Positions 35,812 through 43,895 are shown, counted from the first letter of the stretch. The stretch: DNA of 64,000 nucleotides from Fodinibius sp052060035 (GCF_052060035.1 NZ_JBPOEA010000010.1:1-64000); one strand, 5' to 3'. Numbers and translations are program-made. Notes: generated by a model not told the origin, from the sequence alone.

Positions 35812-36159
35812 TTATCCCCAAAAGCAGGCCTTTGGATCTTCTTTTAACTCCTCGAAAAATTCATCAAGAGTATTTACCTGCGGCATGGGATCGTAACTAT
35901 GCCATTTCATGTCTGCCGGTTGCCAATAAACTTTCCATAATTGTTGATTTCTAACCCATGTGACCTTTGCGGTCGATGTTTTCATTTTCTCTTCGGGCTG
36001 GTTCCACTTGGGACGTATGGTATATATGATGATGCTCTGGTCTTCAATTGTATAACCGATATCTAACTGTGGACGAACTTTCTCGGGTGGTCTTTGCTCT
36101 TCAATAGCAGAAGCAATTATGGGCTGCCACTGTTTTAATTCTTGTTGGGTAAATGCCAT
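35812..36159 (-). CDS. DUF3024-like protein
   Basis: 115 residues. The pattern PKWNQPEE, KVTWVRNQQLWKVYWQPADM, KWHSYDP and the ending EFFEELKEDPKACFWG matches the DUF3024 family of small cytoplasmic proteins of unknown function. No signal peptide or membrane segment is present. It sits alone between a PIN remnant and the origin-like region, with its own ATG. The start has no strong Shine-Dalgarno. Confidence 0.72.
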   Translation of the reverse strand: MAFTQQELKQWQPIIASAIEEQRPPEKVRPQLDIGYTIEDQSIIIYTIRPKWNQPEEKMKTSTAKVTWVRNQQLWKVYWQPADMKWHSYDPMPQVNTLDEFFEELKEDPKACFWG

Positions 36160-36179
36160 AATGTATAGATAATTTAAGG

Positions 36180-37020
36180 ATATTAGCCCTAATTAGGGTG
36201 TTTGTATAACCCAAACGGTTGATGCTGCATTGAGTTTTTTGATGAAGTAGGGGGATTGACTTGAATCGTCATACAAAATAGGTTTTTTGCAGACCTTATT
36301 CCCATAAAACTATATAAACACAAGGCGGACAATGGTTGTTTAGATGGCAATACATATAAAACGTTTGATGTTTATACCTATATAAACCGACTTTGTTATA
36401 CATTTGGATATAAAATCCATCTATATATTAGTATTGCAGTGTGTTAATAATGCAGTAACGCATAGCGTTTTTGCGTTATTCCATCTATAGGAAGGTCTCT
36501 TCTTCATACAAATTGCTCTGAATCGACCATTTTACCACAACACAAAACCAAGCAGCATGAATGACTTAACATACTGTCCACTTTTTTGTAGTAATTCCAA
36601 GGTGTTATAACGCTAAAACACAATAACAGTATAGCGTTAAGGTGTTATGGGCATCTATACCCTAAATATTGAAAAAAGTTTAACGTTTTTTGCTTTCCTA
36701 TAGATCATTGTGTTAAACATTTGGGGTTCGAATAACCTTTTTCGTCATACATTTGTCTGAATTTTCCCTCCATGATACCCATAAATATATAAAACTATAT
36801 ATACATAAAGGCTATCAGTTGCTATTAAAGGCATGATAAGGACAAATGTTAGATCTTTTTATATAGGCAAACACGCATTTTGTTATACGTTTGGAATAAA
36901 ATTCGTCTATGCGTTTGTAACGCAGTACGGTAATAACGCATAAACGCAGAGCCGTTTAACGTTTTAACGTTATACCATCAAAACGTTAAAACGTCTAAAT
37001 GGTTTAACAATATGATGTTA
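36180..37020. other. AT-rich, motif-dense region with a diverged internal duplication (origin-like)
   Basis: No gene fits in these roughly 840 bases. The sequence is packed with TAACG/CGTTA and TTTAACGTTTT-type motifs, especially at 36440-36480, 36605-36640 and 36910-37000. Two diverged copies of one layout exist about 480 bp apart: CGTCATAC at 36267 and 36743, TGTTATAC at 36394 and 36881, each followed by a TTTGGA-type stretch and then TAACGCA motifs. Iteron-like repeats and AT-rich unwinding DNA near a replication gene suggest a replication origin. This is inference. Confidence 0.5.
36546..36599 (+). repeat. Imperfect repeat copy 2
   Basis: This is the partner of 35557-35610: AACCAAGCAGCATGA to GTAATTCCA, with an internal TGTCCACTTTTTTGTAG. 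It lies inside the origin-like region. Confidence 0.5.
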
Positions 37021-37180
37021 TACTGTTTTTGTGGTTTTCCTTTTCCGCAAATATGCTTGGGATAAAAGTACCATTTGCCATATTTTCTGCGAGAAAATAA
37101 AGTCGTTCTTCAGGAGAAGCAGCAATACTTTTCCCAACTTGTCCCAAACAATCCCAACCATTTATAAGAAGTCACATCGT

Positions 37181-37954
37181 ATGACAACTACTACACAAGC
37201 GGACCAATCGAATCTACTATTATCAATTTTATGCAGTTCGTTTAACATTAGTCGCTATGTGGACGAAGGAGAGGGAGATTTGTCTATAGCTGACCTGGCC
37301 GTAGACCTCTGTAAAATAGGCGAAACGTATGACAATCAGTGGATCACAAGTCTCAAAGAGTTTGACGGTTATACCAGTGAACGGGTAGAAGCCACTGCTT
37401 TCCAAAGACGTTTAACGAAATTAGGGGATAAGTATTCGCAGCTGGCCGAAAATGTTAAACGAAACATCCCAAGCCCATTGATAGAACAGAAGGATGGGAA
37501 AACCAAACGTGTAACTTTTTTGGAAAATGAAGAGATAGATAAGAGCATCAATCATGAATTAGTTCAAAAATGGCTAAAAAAGTATAACAAACTGGGTGGA
37601 AAAAGTTGCTACCAGTTTAGTCAATCAGCGCTGGGATCACTACAAGTTCATCTCGAAGAGATTGCCCAATACAAAATAAAGTATGAGGCCATGAAGCATG
37701 TAGAAGATAGGGCTATGCTGACCGGATCGTTTACGTTTGATCGTACCTTCTCATCAGTGCCGGAGGCTTGCCGCTGGCTGGATGATCAAATAGAAGGGGT
37801 TACGTTCGAAAAGCTGAAAAATGAAATTCGAAGTGAACGAATTGTTATACAAAATGGAGATGAGGTTCTCGATGATCCCGAGAAATTGTATGATAATGTC
37901 TATTCCTGGTATAAAAATCAGGTTGAACAAGGACGAATAATTCCATTCGATTAA
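37181..37954 (+). CDS. Hypothetical protein of the replication module
   Basis: 257 residues from ATG 37181. A longer frame from a GTG at 37031 would add 50 residues of low complexity and is less likely. I do not recognise the family. It is soluble, largely helical, with charged helices (VQKWLKKYNKLGGKSCYQF and HVEDRAMLTGSFTFDRTFSS) and no metal-binding or nucleotide-binding motif. It starts just after the origin-like region and reads toward the HTH and replication genes, so a part in element maintenance is possible. Confidence 0.7.
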   Translation: MTTTTQADQSNLLLSILCSSFNISRYVDEGEGDLSIADLAVDLCKIGETYDNQWITSLKEFDGYTSERVEATAFQRRLTKLGDKYSQLAENVKRNIPSPLIEQKDGKTKRVTFLENEEIDKSINHELVQKWLKKYNKLGGKSCYQFSQSALGSLQVHLEEIAQYKIKYEAMKHVEDRAMLTGSFTFDRTFSSVPEACRWLDDQIEGVTFEKLKNEIRSERIVIQNGDEVLDDPEKLYDNVYSWYKNQVEQGRIIPFD

Positions 37955-38031
37955 TTGTTTGTAGGACATATATAGGAGAAACCCTGTCTTTTATAGGAAA
38001 TTGTATAACATTTGTAGGAGAAGGGGATATT

Positions 38032-38081
38032 CTATTGGAAATTTCCCAATAGCAAGTTGTCGTAACTGTTTGGCAGACAAC
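38032..38081. promoter_or_regulatory. Two inverted repeats upstream of the HTH gene (operator candidates)
   Basis: CTATTGG (38032-38038) mirrors CCAATAG (38046-38052), and GTTGTC (38056-38061) mirrors GACAAC (38076-38081). Just before them TATAGGAGAA-like strings recur at about 37972, 37993 and 38014. The HTH gene starts 55 nt downstream. Autoregulation is a reasonable guess. Confidence 0.4.
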
Positions 38082-38136
38082 AAATAAGGAAATAAATTCG
38101 GGTGAAGTAAAAACACTAATTAATACTTTTACCCTC

Positions 38137-38394
38137 ATGAACGAAACTATCCTAGAACGAATCGAACAAAAAATTGATCTCCTTCTCGAAACCAAAAGGC
38201 ACCAGATCACCAAGAAGAAATATATAACGGCCCGGGATGTCGAAGACCTTACCGGACTCAACTATCGTACTATCCTGAACCGCTCCAACATGGATCGGGA
38301 TAACCACCTCTATATTCCATCCGTACAGCTTGGTCAGAGTAACCGCAAGTACTTCGAGCGAAAAGTTATCGAACGTCTCTTTCACCTAAGCTAA
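38137..38394 (+). CDS. Small HTH protein (excisionase/MerR-like fold)
   Basis: 85 residues. A short coiled-coil lead (ILERIEQKIDLLLETKR) precedes a winged-helix segment, KKYITARDVEDLTGLNYRTI, then LNRSNMDRDN and IPSVQLGQSNRKYFERKVIE. The layout matches HTH_17/AlpA-like regulators or excisionases of integrated elements. It is five bases upstream of the replication gene, so the two are coupled. It could control excision with the integrase at 28.7 kb. Confidence 0.75.
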   Translation: MNETILERIEQKIDLLLETKRHQITKKKYITARDVEDLTGLNYRTILNRSNMDRDNHLYIPSVQLGQSNRKYFERKVIERLFHLS

Positions 38395-38399
38395 GCGTC

Positions 38400-39209
38400 A
38401 TGGCCGGATTACCGAAAGAGATTACCTATACAAAGGTACCCAATTTTATTTTGGAGTACTTGATGTCTGAATTAAAGGGCAGTGAACTGAAAGTAGCTTT
38501 GGCGATCTGTAGAAAGACATACGGTTTTCAGCAGCAGTCCGACCGTATCCCTCTTTCTCAGATCCGTAAGCTTACCGGATTGGGAAAGAATACGATCATC
38601 AAAGCGATCAGGCAGCTGGTGGATCAAAATATCATCCATAAGAATACTGAAATCATCCCACACAAATACCGAATTATCATTCCTGATAAGGGTTCAAAAA
38701 CTGCACCTAATAGTTCAATAATTGAACCCCCAATGGGTCAGAAAATGAACCCCGAACCGGTTCAAAAAGTGAACACTCAAAAGAAACCTATAAAACAAAC
38801 AGAAAGAAATACTACTAGTAGTATTGTTTCTAATGAGGTCTTGGAAATAGCCCGATATTGGAAAGAGTTATTTGATACGCAAATTAATCTATCCAATAAA
38901 GAGATCGTTTATGCTATACAGAAACGGATTTATGCCTTTGGTATAGATAATATAAAAAAAGCGATGATCAATCGAAGTAAATCCCCTTATTATAAAGAGC
39001 AAAAGCCCTATCTGCGATCAAGTGCCAACGCCTTTTTCCCATACCCCGATACCATTTATAATGATATAAAAAGGGAACCGGAAGATGTATTTACTTATGA
39101 AGAACGAAATAACCGAATTTATAAGGGGCTCAATGTAGACGAAGACTTCGAGATAGTTCCTGATCAACGAGATAAGCAGGGAAGACCCAAGTGGAAACTA
39201 AAAGACTAG
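38400..39209 (+). CDS. Lambda-O-like replication protein
   Basis: 269 residues. The N-terminal winged helix (TYTKVPNFILEYLMSELKGS and ELKVALAICRKTYGFQQQSD, then IPLSQIRKLTGLGKNTIIKA) is the phage replication protein O N-terminal family, which binds origin iterons. A polar linker (about 100-140) and a helical C-terminus follow (WKELFDTQINLSNKEIVYAI), possibly a helicase-loader contact. It is preceded by origin-like DNA and a small HTH gene. No helicase (DnaB/C) gene is adjacent, so host helicase would be used. Confidence 0.8.
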   Translation: MAGLPKEITYTKVPNFILEYLMSELKGSELKVALAICRKTYGFQQQSDRIPLSQIRKLTGLGKNTIIKAIRQLVDQNIIHKNTEIIPHKYRIIIPDKGSKTAPNSSIIEPPMGQKMNPEPVQKVNTQKKPIKQTERNTTSSIVSNEVLEIARYWKELFDTQINLSNKEIVYAIQKRIYAFGIDNIKKAMINRSKSPYYKEQKPYLRSSANAFFPYPDTIYNDIKREPEDVFTYEERNNRIYKGLNVDEDFEIVPDQRDKQGRPKWKLKD

Positions 39210-39319
39210 TTCCAATTCTCTCATAATCCTGATGTTGGATAGCTAAAGCTAGAATGTGTTTCACGGTTTTGAATAACCGGCCTAATGAATTTTGCGCAGA
39301 GGCCCAAAAAGATACGGTT

Positions 39320-39384
39320 ATGCATTTTATACCGATGACTAATGATTATCTGCTACCTTCAATACAAGGATCATTAAAATGCAT
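39320..39384. repeat. Inverted repeat in the gap before the first MNT/HEPN module
   Basis: ATGCATTTTA (39320-39329) mirrors TAAAATGCAT (39375-39384) with a 45-nt spacer. The gap 39210-39629 otherwise holds only repeat copies R4 and R1 (from 39446). No gene fits. Confidence 0.5.
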
Positions 39385-39445
39385 GTATCTTAAGGCCGAT
39401 GCAGACCGCAAAATTATCAGCCGGCGATGTTTTTGGGTTCCGTTT

Positions 39446-39563
39446 TTGCATCGTTTCAAAAATGGAACATACCCTTTGATGGTTCATTACGTTTTTTGAG
39501 CGACCAAAAAAACATAAGGACCTACCTTTGCTGACAAAAAATGGACACTAATACCTTTGGTCA
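39446..39563 (+). repeat. Repeat R4 plus R1, copy 1
   Basis: About 100 bases from TTGCATCGTTTCAAAAATGG to AAGGACCTACCTTTGCTGAC recur almost unchanged at 43896-43997 (R4). The last part, TTTGCTGACAAAAAATGGAC (R1), also ends repeats at 42947, 43867 and 43975 and occurs as a variant at 41471. Downstream TTTGGTCACAGAAAATGAAT resembles 45876. Confidence 0.85.
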
Positions 39564-39629
39564 CAGAAAATGAATGGTATAATATTGTCTAAAACCTGTC
39601 AAAAGAGACCAGTTAGATTTACCCTCTCC

Positions 39630-39974
39630 TTAATTTTGATCGTTGATGATTTCTTTAATCTTCGATTTCAAATCTGGAAGATCTCGTTGGGTAACTACCC
39701 AAATCATGCTCAAGGTCACTCCAAAATATTCGTGAATAATGATATCTCTCATTCCAGCAATTTTTCGCCATGGAACCTCATCATATTGATCACGGATGTC
39801 ATCAGAAATGTGTTTTACCGCTTCGCCAATAATTTCTAAGCGGCGTAGAACAGCGTCTTGTTTCTCAGAATTTTTATAGAATTCATTTTCATTGACATCA
39901 GCAAGATATTCTTCAATCTGCTGGATACTTTCTGAAATATCTTGCAGGTAAACATCCGGTTTCCGTTTGCTCAT
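39630..39974 (-). CDS. hepT: HepT-type HEPN toxin
   Basis: 114 residues of the HEPN/DUF86 family. The RNase motif RX4HXY is R76, H81, Y83 in MRDIIIHEYF. In characterised MntA-HepT pairs this toxin is an RNase and is silenced when the antitoxin adds AMP groups to the Tyr. The gene overlaps mntA by four bases (39971-39974) and is translated second. Confidence 0.92.
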   Translation of the reverse strand: MSKRKPDVYLQDISESIQQIEEYLADVNENEFYKNSEKQDAVLRRLEIIGEAVKHISDDIRDQYDEVPWRKIAGMRDIIIHEYFGVTLSMIWVVTQRDLPDLKSKIKEIINDQN

Positions 39975-40252
39975 ATAACCGGCACTTCTTCTTTAAGAAT
40001 ATCTTCTTTAAGGGCAGGTTTTAAAGAATCATATTCAACGAGATCTACTTTCATACCGAGTTCGTCTTCCAACTCTTGTTGAATTCCTATAAAGTCCAAT
40101 AAACTGATTTTTTTGTCAATCTTAACTAATAAATCCACATCCTTGGATTGAGCTTCACCACGAGCTGTAGATCCAAATACTCCAGCTCTTTTAATGCCAT
40201 ACTTTTTTAATATCGGGCGGACTTTATTTTTGATCTCTTCTAAATTTGCCAT
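39971..40252 (-). CDS. mntA: MntA-type nucleotidyltransferase antitoxin
   Basis: 93 residues, a minimal nucleotidyltransferase. The GS motif is at 27-28 (GVFGSTARGEA), the first two metal ligands are D38 and D40 (KDVDLLV) and the third is D70 (MKVDLVEYD). It pairs with the overlapping HepT gene. The antitoxin AMPylates HepT in studied systems. The module is on the minus strand. Confidence 0.92.
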   Translation of the reverse strand: MANLEEIKNKVRPILKKYGIKRAGVFGSTARGEAQSKDVDLLVKIDKKISLLDFIGIQQELEDELGMKVDLVEYDSLKPALKEDILKEEVPVI

Positions 40253-40361
40253 AGCAACAAGAGTTATTTAGTTAATTCAAAAGTAATATAAGAAAGTGAT
40301 TGTAAAGAGATAAGAAAATTAAGACTATCAAGGAGAGCATTATAGCCACTTTAATAGCAAA

Positions 40362-40790
40362 CTACAGTTTTTCATAATTAAGATACTTCTCCAGTAATTC
40401 TGGGTCAGCTTTATCTTGTGTTCGGCTACTTGATTGTTTATTAATAATAAGGTCTTTAAAAGAAATAAAATATACAGACTGGTCCCCTAACTTACCCTGC
40501 ACTTTATTCTTATACGCTTGACTAAAAGATACCCCACTGATACCAGTCATAATATCAATCCTGACTGGCTCATATCACAATTGGATGATATTATCATCTC
40601 CTTCAAAATCACTTGGTGTAAGATTTAATTCACCAAATCCGAAGTTTTTGAGTACTTGTAAAAGATTAGAAATATTTTTAGAAGAATTATCGATAAAAAA
40701 ATCGATATCTCCGGTGTTTCTTGGACGGGCATGATAAGAAACGGCATAGGCGCCAACAACAAGGTATTGAACATTATGTTCGTTTAACAA
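40362..40790 (-). pseudogene. Nucleotidyltransferase (DUF6036-like), interrupted by an in-frame stop
   Basis: Two fragments in one frame. The first encodes YLVVGAYAVSYHARPRNTGD and IDFFID, a nucleotidyltransferase core with GDIDFFI metal ligands. After NIIQL comes TGA, then YEPVRIDIMTGISGVSFSQA continues in the same frame to 40362. Family members read through here with Gly, so GGA to TGA is likely. The first in-frame start is TTG 40790, and related residues (EKDYEEFIEL) continue upstream without an ATG, so the true start is uncertain and overlaps the preceding gene. Confidence 0.75.
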
Positions 40791-40977
40791 TTCTATAAAC
40801 TCTTCGTAGTCCTTTTCGAGCCTTATGATATGCTTTGGTTTTATTAAATAGCTTGATGTGTTGCTCTCTTATATCCTGGAGATGACTTAAACGTTCTTCC
40901 GGTGTTTTTGACTTCCAATAGGATATATTTTCCTGCTCAGATTCTTCTCTACTAAGGATTTTCGCTTTTTTAATCAT
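40774..40977 (-). CDS. Small basic partner of the nucleotidyltransferase module
   Basis: 67 residues, rich in K, R and E. MIKKAKILSREESEQENISY, then WKSKTPEERL, reads like the small first gene commonly found before nucleotidyltransferases of this type. I cannot assign a family function. It overlaps the next gene by 17 bases or more. It may be one half of a toxin-antitoxin-like pair whose other half is now broken. Confidence 0.6.
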   Translation of the reverse strand: MIKKAKILSREESEQENISYWKSKTPEERLSHLQDIREQHIKLFNKTKAYHKARKGLRRVYRIVKRT

Positions 40978-41057
40978 AACAGAAAACCAAATTTTCTGGA
41001 TGTCTAATAAAGAGCTAATATATTTAAAAATTTTACCAAAAGAATAAAGATATAGCT

Positions 41058-41217
41058 ATGGATATTTAACCCCTCGGTGCTGATATCATTCATCAACGTT
41101 GATTAGAATATTTACCAGCCTGCCCATCGAAACTTTATGTGTAGTTGGACCCTCGTCAGACAGAAATTTCCATCGTCGGGTTTAGTGACTTTCAATAATA
41201 TTTCACAAAACTAAAAC
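41058..41217. repeat. Repeat R2, copy 1
   Basis: A 160-bp segment, from ATGGATATTTAACCCCTCGG to TTTCAATAATATTTCACAAA, recurs with scattered differences at 42629-42789. No reading frame is conserved. It fills most of the gap between the broken nucleotidyltransferase and the second MntA gene, together with R5 (41234) and R1 (41471). Confidence 0.9.
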
Positions 41218-41233
41218 TTAATTCATATTCAAG

Positions 41234-41507
41234 GTTTTAATATGGACCTAAGAATTGTGAGCGACGGTTTGCCTGGGTGCGCAAGAGCATTTCATACCGG
41301 TAATTCTTTAGGAAATAAGCACAATAGTAAAAGGACCATCGAAATGGTCGCACCCAAAGACCGGAGCTTGTACTACGAAGCCTTTGGCGTAGTAGTGCTG
41401 GTTTCACAATTCTCAGTCTTGATTTTTTACCACCTTTTGTATCAAGACAAAAGGTGGGGCATAAAGACTTTTTGCTGACAAAAAATAGACACTAATACCT
41501 TTGGTCA
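41234..41507. repeat. Repeats R5 and R1 (variant) in the gap before mntA2
   Basis: GGACCTAAGAATTGTGAGCG (41244 on) matches 42550 and, more loosely, 45622 (R5). At 41471, TTTGCTGACAAAAAATAGAC is an R1 variant followed by TAATACCTTTGGTCA as at 39549. The stretch between contains no convincing gene; a 78-codon open frame here has no coding look. Confidence 0.75.
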
Positions 41508-41620
41508 AAAAAATACGTCCATCAAATTATTGAGAATACTTATTTACTTGTAACTTCGCAGATGGAAGAGAATTTTGTACATTAATATTCCAATTAGTTC
41601 TCGACAACGTTGCTACCATT

Positions 41621-42058
41621 ATGGAAAGTCCAGAGATCACCAACATACAGAAGAAAATAATAGACTTCTTTACACCCAAAGAAGAAGTCATTTTTGTATA
41701 TCTCTTTGGATCGGTTACCAACAAGGAAACATTTCGAGATATTGATATAGCCATATATATGGATGCGATGCCCAACCTCATCCGGCAGGGAAAACACCAG
41801 ACGGCACTGGATAATCTGTTTGATTACAAAGTGGATTTAGTAATACTGAATGAGCTCCCCCAAAAGAATCCCGCTTTTGCCCATGAAATAGTGACAAAAG
41901 GAGAGTTGTTGTTAAATAAGAATCCGGGTATTCATACCCAATATAAAAGTAAGGTTTTACAATACTACTTTGATACCGCCTATTTACGGGATCAGTTTGG
42001 GAATGCTTTTCGGCAGCGCGTGCAAGACAATAAATTCGGTGAACGAAATTATGAATAA
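41621..42058 (+). CDS. mntA: MntA-type nucleotidyltransferase antitoxin, second module
   Basis: 145 residues. The GS motif is at 30-31 (VYLFGSVTNKE), the metal ligands are D40 and D42 (RDIDIAIY) and D72 (KVDLVILNE). It is longer than the 93-residue copy at 40.1 kb and clearly of another lineage. Its end overlaps the HepT start by eight bases. It reads on the plus strand. Confidence 0.9.
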   Translation: MESPEITNIQKKIIDFFTPKEEVIFVYLFGSVTNKETFRDIDIAIYMDAMPNLIRQGKHQTALDNLFDYKVDLVILNELPQKNPAFAHEIVTKGELLLNKNPGIHTQYKSKVLQYYFDTAYLRDQFGNAFRQRVQDNKFGERNYE

Positions 42059-42452
42059 ACGATTGCAAAGTTTAGAAAATAATGTAGCTGAGCTGCGAGC
42101 CCTTCAATCTGCTTATACATTAGCTGATATAAAACAGGATAAGAAAAAAGAATGGGCACTCCGGTATGGGCTGTTAGAGTCTATACAAATGGTCATTGAT
42201 CTTTCGTGTCATTTGGCCGTTCATCATAACCTGGGGAATGCTGAAACGTATTCAGATTGTATACAGCTATTGGGACAGTTTGAAGTTATTGATGAGGAAT
42301 TGGAAGAGCGCTTGATTAGCATGGCGGGATTGCGAAATATTTTGGTGCATGAGTATGTTGCTGTGGATATAGATCGGTTGGTTTCCTTTTTAGATCACCT
42401 GGATGATTTCAAAGCTTTTGCCAATGCCGTGAGTGAGAACTTCGATTTATAA
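42051..42452 (+). CDS. hepT: HepT-type HEPN toxin, second module
   Basis: 133 residues from ATG 42051, chosen because it overlaps the MntA stop as in other pairs; a longer in-frame start at 41970 would overlap the antitoxin by 89 bases. The RX4HXY motif is R95, H100, Y102 (LRNILVHEYV). The protein is helical throughout. With its partner it forms a complete MNT/HEPN toxin-antitoxin unit. Confidence 0.9.
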   Translation: MNKRLQSLENNVAELRALQSAYTLADIKQDKKKEWALRYGLLESIQMVIDLSCHLAVHHNLGNAETYSDCIQLLGQFEVIDEELEERLISMAGLRNILVHEYVAVDIDRLVSFLDHLDDFKAFANAVSENFDL

Positions 42453-42540
42453 AGGCTGCTTTTTCTTGAAACGGAGTTGGGTCACCTCAAATCCTTGCCT
42501 TTAAAAATAGAGGGACTTAAAACCAGTATCTACTTCACGG

Positions 42541-42570
42541 AGTTAAAACGGACCTAAGAATTGTGAGCGA
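42541..42570. repeat. Repeat R5, copy 2
   Basis: AACGGACCTAAGAATTGTGA matches 41241 on and resembles 45618-45643. It lies in the 724-bp gap between hepT2 and the lipoprotein gene, which otherwise holds R2 copy 2 and R3 copy 1. Confidence 0.7.
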
Positions 42571-42628
42571 AGGAACAAGGGGATTCTTTCCGCCTTTTGG
42601 CATGATCCAAAAGGCTGGTAAAAGATCT

Positions 42629-42789
42629 ATGGAAATTTAACTCCTCGGTGCTGATATAAATCATCAACGTTGATTAGAATATTTACGAGCCTGCCCATCG
42701 AAACTTTATGTGTAGTTGGGCCCTCGACAGCCAGAAATTTCCATGGTCAGGTTTAGTGACTTTCAATAATGTTTCACAAAGCTGAAAAC
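42629..42789. repeat. Repeat R2, copy 2
   Basis: The partner of 41058-41217 in the same orientation. The two copies flank the second MntA/HepT module, so a recombination between them would delete it. Confidence 0.9.
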
Positions 42790-42811
42790 CGTAATTCCTA
42801 TTTACGGTTTT
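42785..42811 (+). terminator. Hairpin between R2 and R3, possible terminator
   Basis: AAAACCGTAA (42785-42794) pairs with TTACGGTTTT (42802-42811) around a 7-nt loop. The stem is AT-rich, and the following bases are GTTTAACC, so termination strength is doubtful. It overlaps the start of R3 copy 1. Confidence 0.4.
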
Positions 42812-42969
42812 GTTTAACCGGGGGTTTGGGGGAATCGCGGGAAGGATGTATCTAGAATAATGACTAATGTGGAATAGCTATGTCGGGCTTCCTGTTTTAA
42901 CCAGTACAACATCTACGATTCCCACCAACAGTTTTTTCGTCTATTTTTTGCTGACAAAAAATGGACACC
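42801..42969. repeat. Repeat R3, copy 1 (ends in R1)
   Basis: A 169-bp segment from TTTACGGTTTTGTTTAACCG to GCTGACAAAAAATGGACACC. It differs from 43721-43889 at only one position that I can see (C or T at 42891/43811). Both copies are in the same orientation, and both end in R1. Confidence 0.95.
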
Positions 42970-43176
42970 CCAAATCTTGCATCAAATCAGTAAACATGTA
43001 GGCAAAAGATCTAAGAATACACTCCCACTTTTTTGAAAAGCTTTGTTATCTATACGGCCATTTCACTATAAAACGTTTTAATATTAAAATTCTTTAATTT
43101 GCTGAAGCGCCCAATAACGGTGATACTCAGGCAAATAAAAACGTTGGCTAGATAAATAGAGTGACGAGGGCAAATT

Positions 43177-43644
43177 ATGCGAAGTTGGCTTATAGTATTT
43201 CTTATGTTATTCATTTCATGCAGTCCGGAGACTGCACCATCCAATCAATTTGCAATGCAAAATGTTGGACAGGCGGATCAAGTTGTATTGGACATGGAGG
43301 AAGACAAAACTAAAGAGAAGTTTCAGGATGTCATTCAATATTTAAAAAACAAAGGTTTTAGACCGCATTTCGTCAATTACAATTCGTATGATGTTCAAAC
43401 CGCTTATAAGTCTTTTGAAGAAACAGGTGTGGCGAGTAGGGTTTACATACGTATAAATGTTTCTGTCAAAGATGAAAGTGTAGAATTTAGCGGGAAGGTC
43501 AGTGGTGAGGATTTTAAAGATGTACAAATTAGAAAAAGTAAGGATAGTGTTCTCCTACAACAGGCATGGCAACAGCTGAATCAGATAGCAGAAGGATATT
43601 CCCAATCAAATGCTTATGTAAGTGAGAGTGATTCCAGTTCTTGA
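43177..43644 (+). CDS. Small lipoprotein of unknown function
   Basis: 155 residues. The signal peptide MRSWLIVFLMLFIS with lipobox LFISC gives a mature Cys near residue 15. The rest is soluble, with a mixed alpha/beta look and a helical stretch at about 45-60 (KFQDVIQYLKNKGF). I do not recognise a domain. The gene lies between the two R3 copies and starts 207 bp after the first. The DNA before it is AT-rich with no clear promoter. Confidence 0.65.
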   Translation: MRSWLIVFLMLFISCSPETAPSNQFAMQNVGQADQVVLDMEEDKTKEKFQDVIQYLKNKGFRPHFVNYNSYDVQTAYKSFEETGVASRVYIRINVSVKDESVEFSGKVSGEDFKDVQIRKSKDSVLLQQAWQQLNQIAEGYSQSNAYVSESDSSS

Positions 43645-43720
43645 GATAATTTAACAGTTAAAAATGACGGATGATTTTATCTTCCCTAGATATGGTGGGA
43701 CTTTAAACCACCATCACCTT

Positions 43721-43889
43721 TTTACGGTTTTGTTTAACCGGGGGTTTGGGGGAATCGCGGGAAGGATGTATCTAGAATAATGACTAATGTGGAATAGCTA
43801 TGTCGGGCTTCCTGTTTTAATCAGTACAACATCTACGATTCCCACCAACAGTTTTTTCGTCTATTTTTTGCTGACAAAAAATGGACACC
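43721..43889. repeat. Repeat R3, copy 2 (ends in R1)
   Basis: The direct partner of 42801-42969 with one difference. R4 copy 2 follows immediately. Confidence 0.95.
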
Positions 43890-43895
43890 TTAATC

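Larger units (their letters stand above)
28397..39209. mobile_element. Candidate integrated element (tRNA-linked island with integrase and replication gene)
   Basis: The stretch starts at the 3' end of the CAT tRNA with palindromic sites and a tyrosine recombinase, and passes through toxin-antitoxin modules and IS110 relatives. It ends in an origin-like region plus HTH and lambda-O-like replication genes. No capsid, conjugation or packaging genes are present. The outer boundary is not resolved: I did not find a second copy of the tRNA 3' end in the window, so the right limit given is only the last replication gene. The repeat-rich zone to about 46 kb may belong to it. Confidence 0.5.

Noticed and set aside
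36430..37010. CRISPR array in the AT-rich region
   Set aside because: Motifs such as TAACG recur at irregular spacing with no constant repeat or spacer length, and no cas genes are present.
39254..39499. 81-codon open frame in the gap after the replication gene
   Set aside because: It overlaps repeat R4, and the same repeat elsewhere does not keep the frame.
40570..40580. Selenocysteine or stop-codon readthrough at the in-frame TGA
   Set aside because: The family has a Gly-type codon at this place, no Cys, and no hairpin of SECIS type is apparent after the TGA.
41242..41478. 78-codon plus-strand open frame between R2 and mntA2
   Set aside because: It is composed of repeat R5 and adjacent non-coding sequence; low-complexity composition and no family match.
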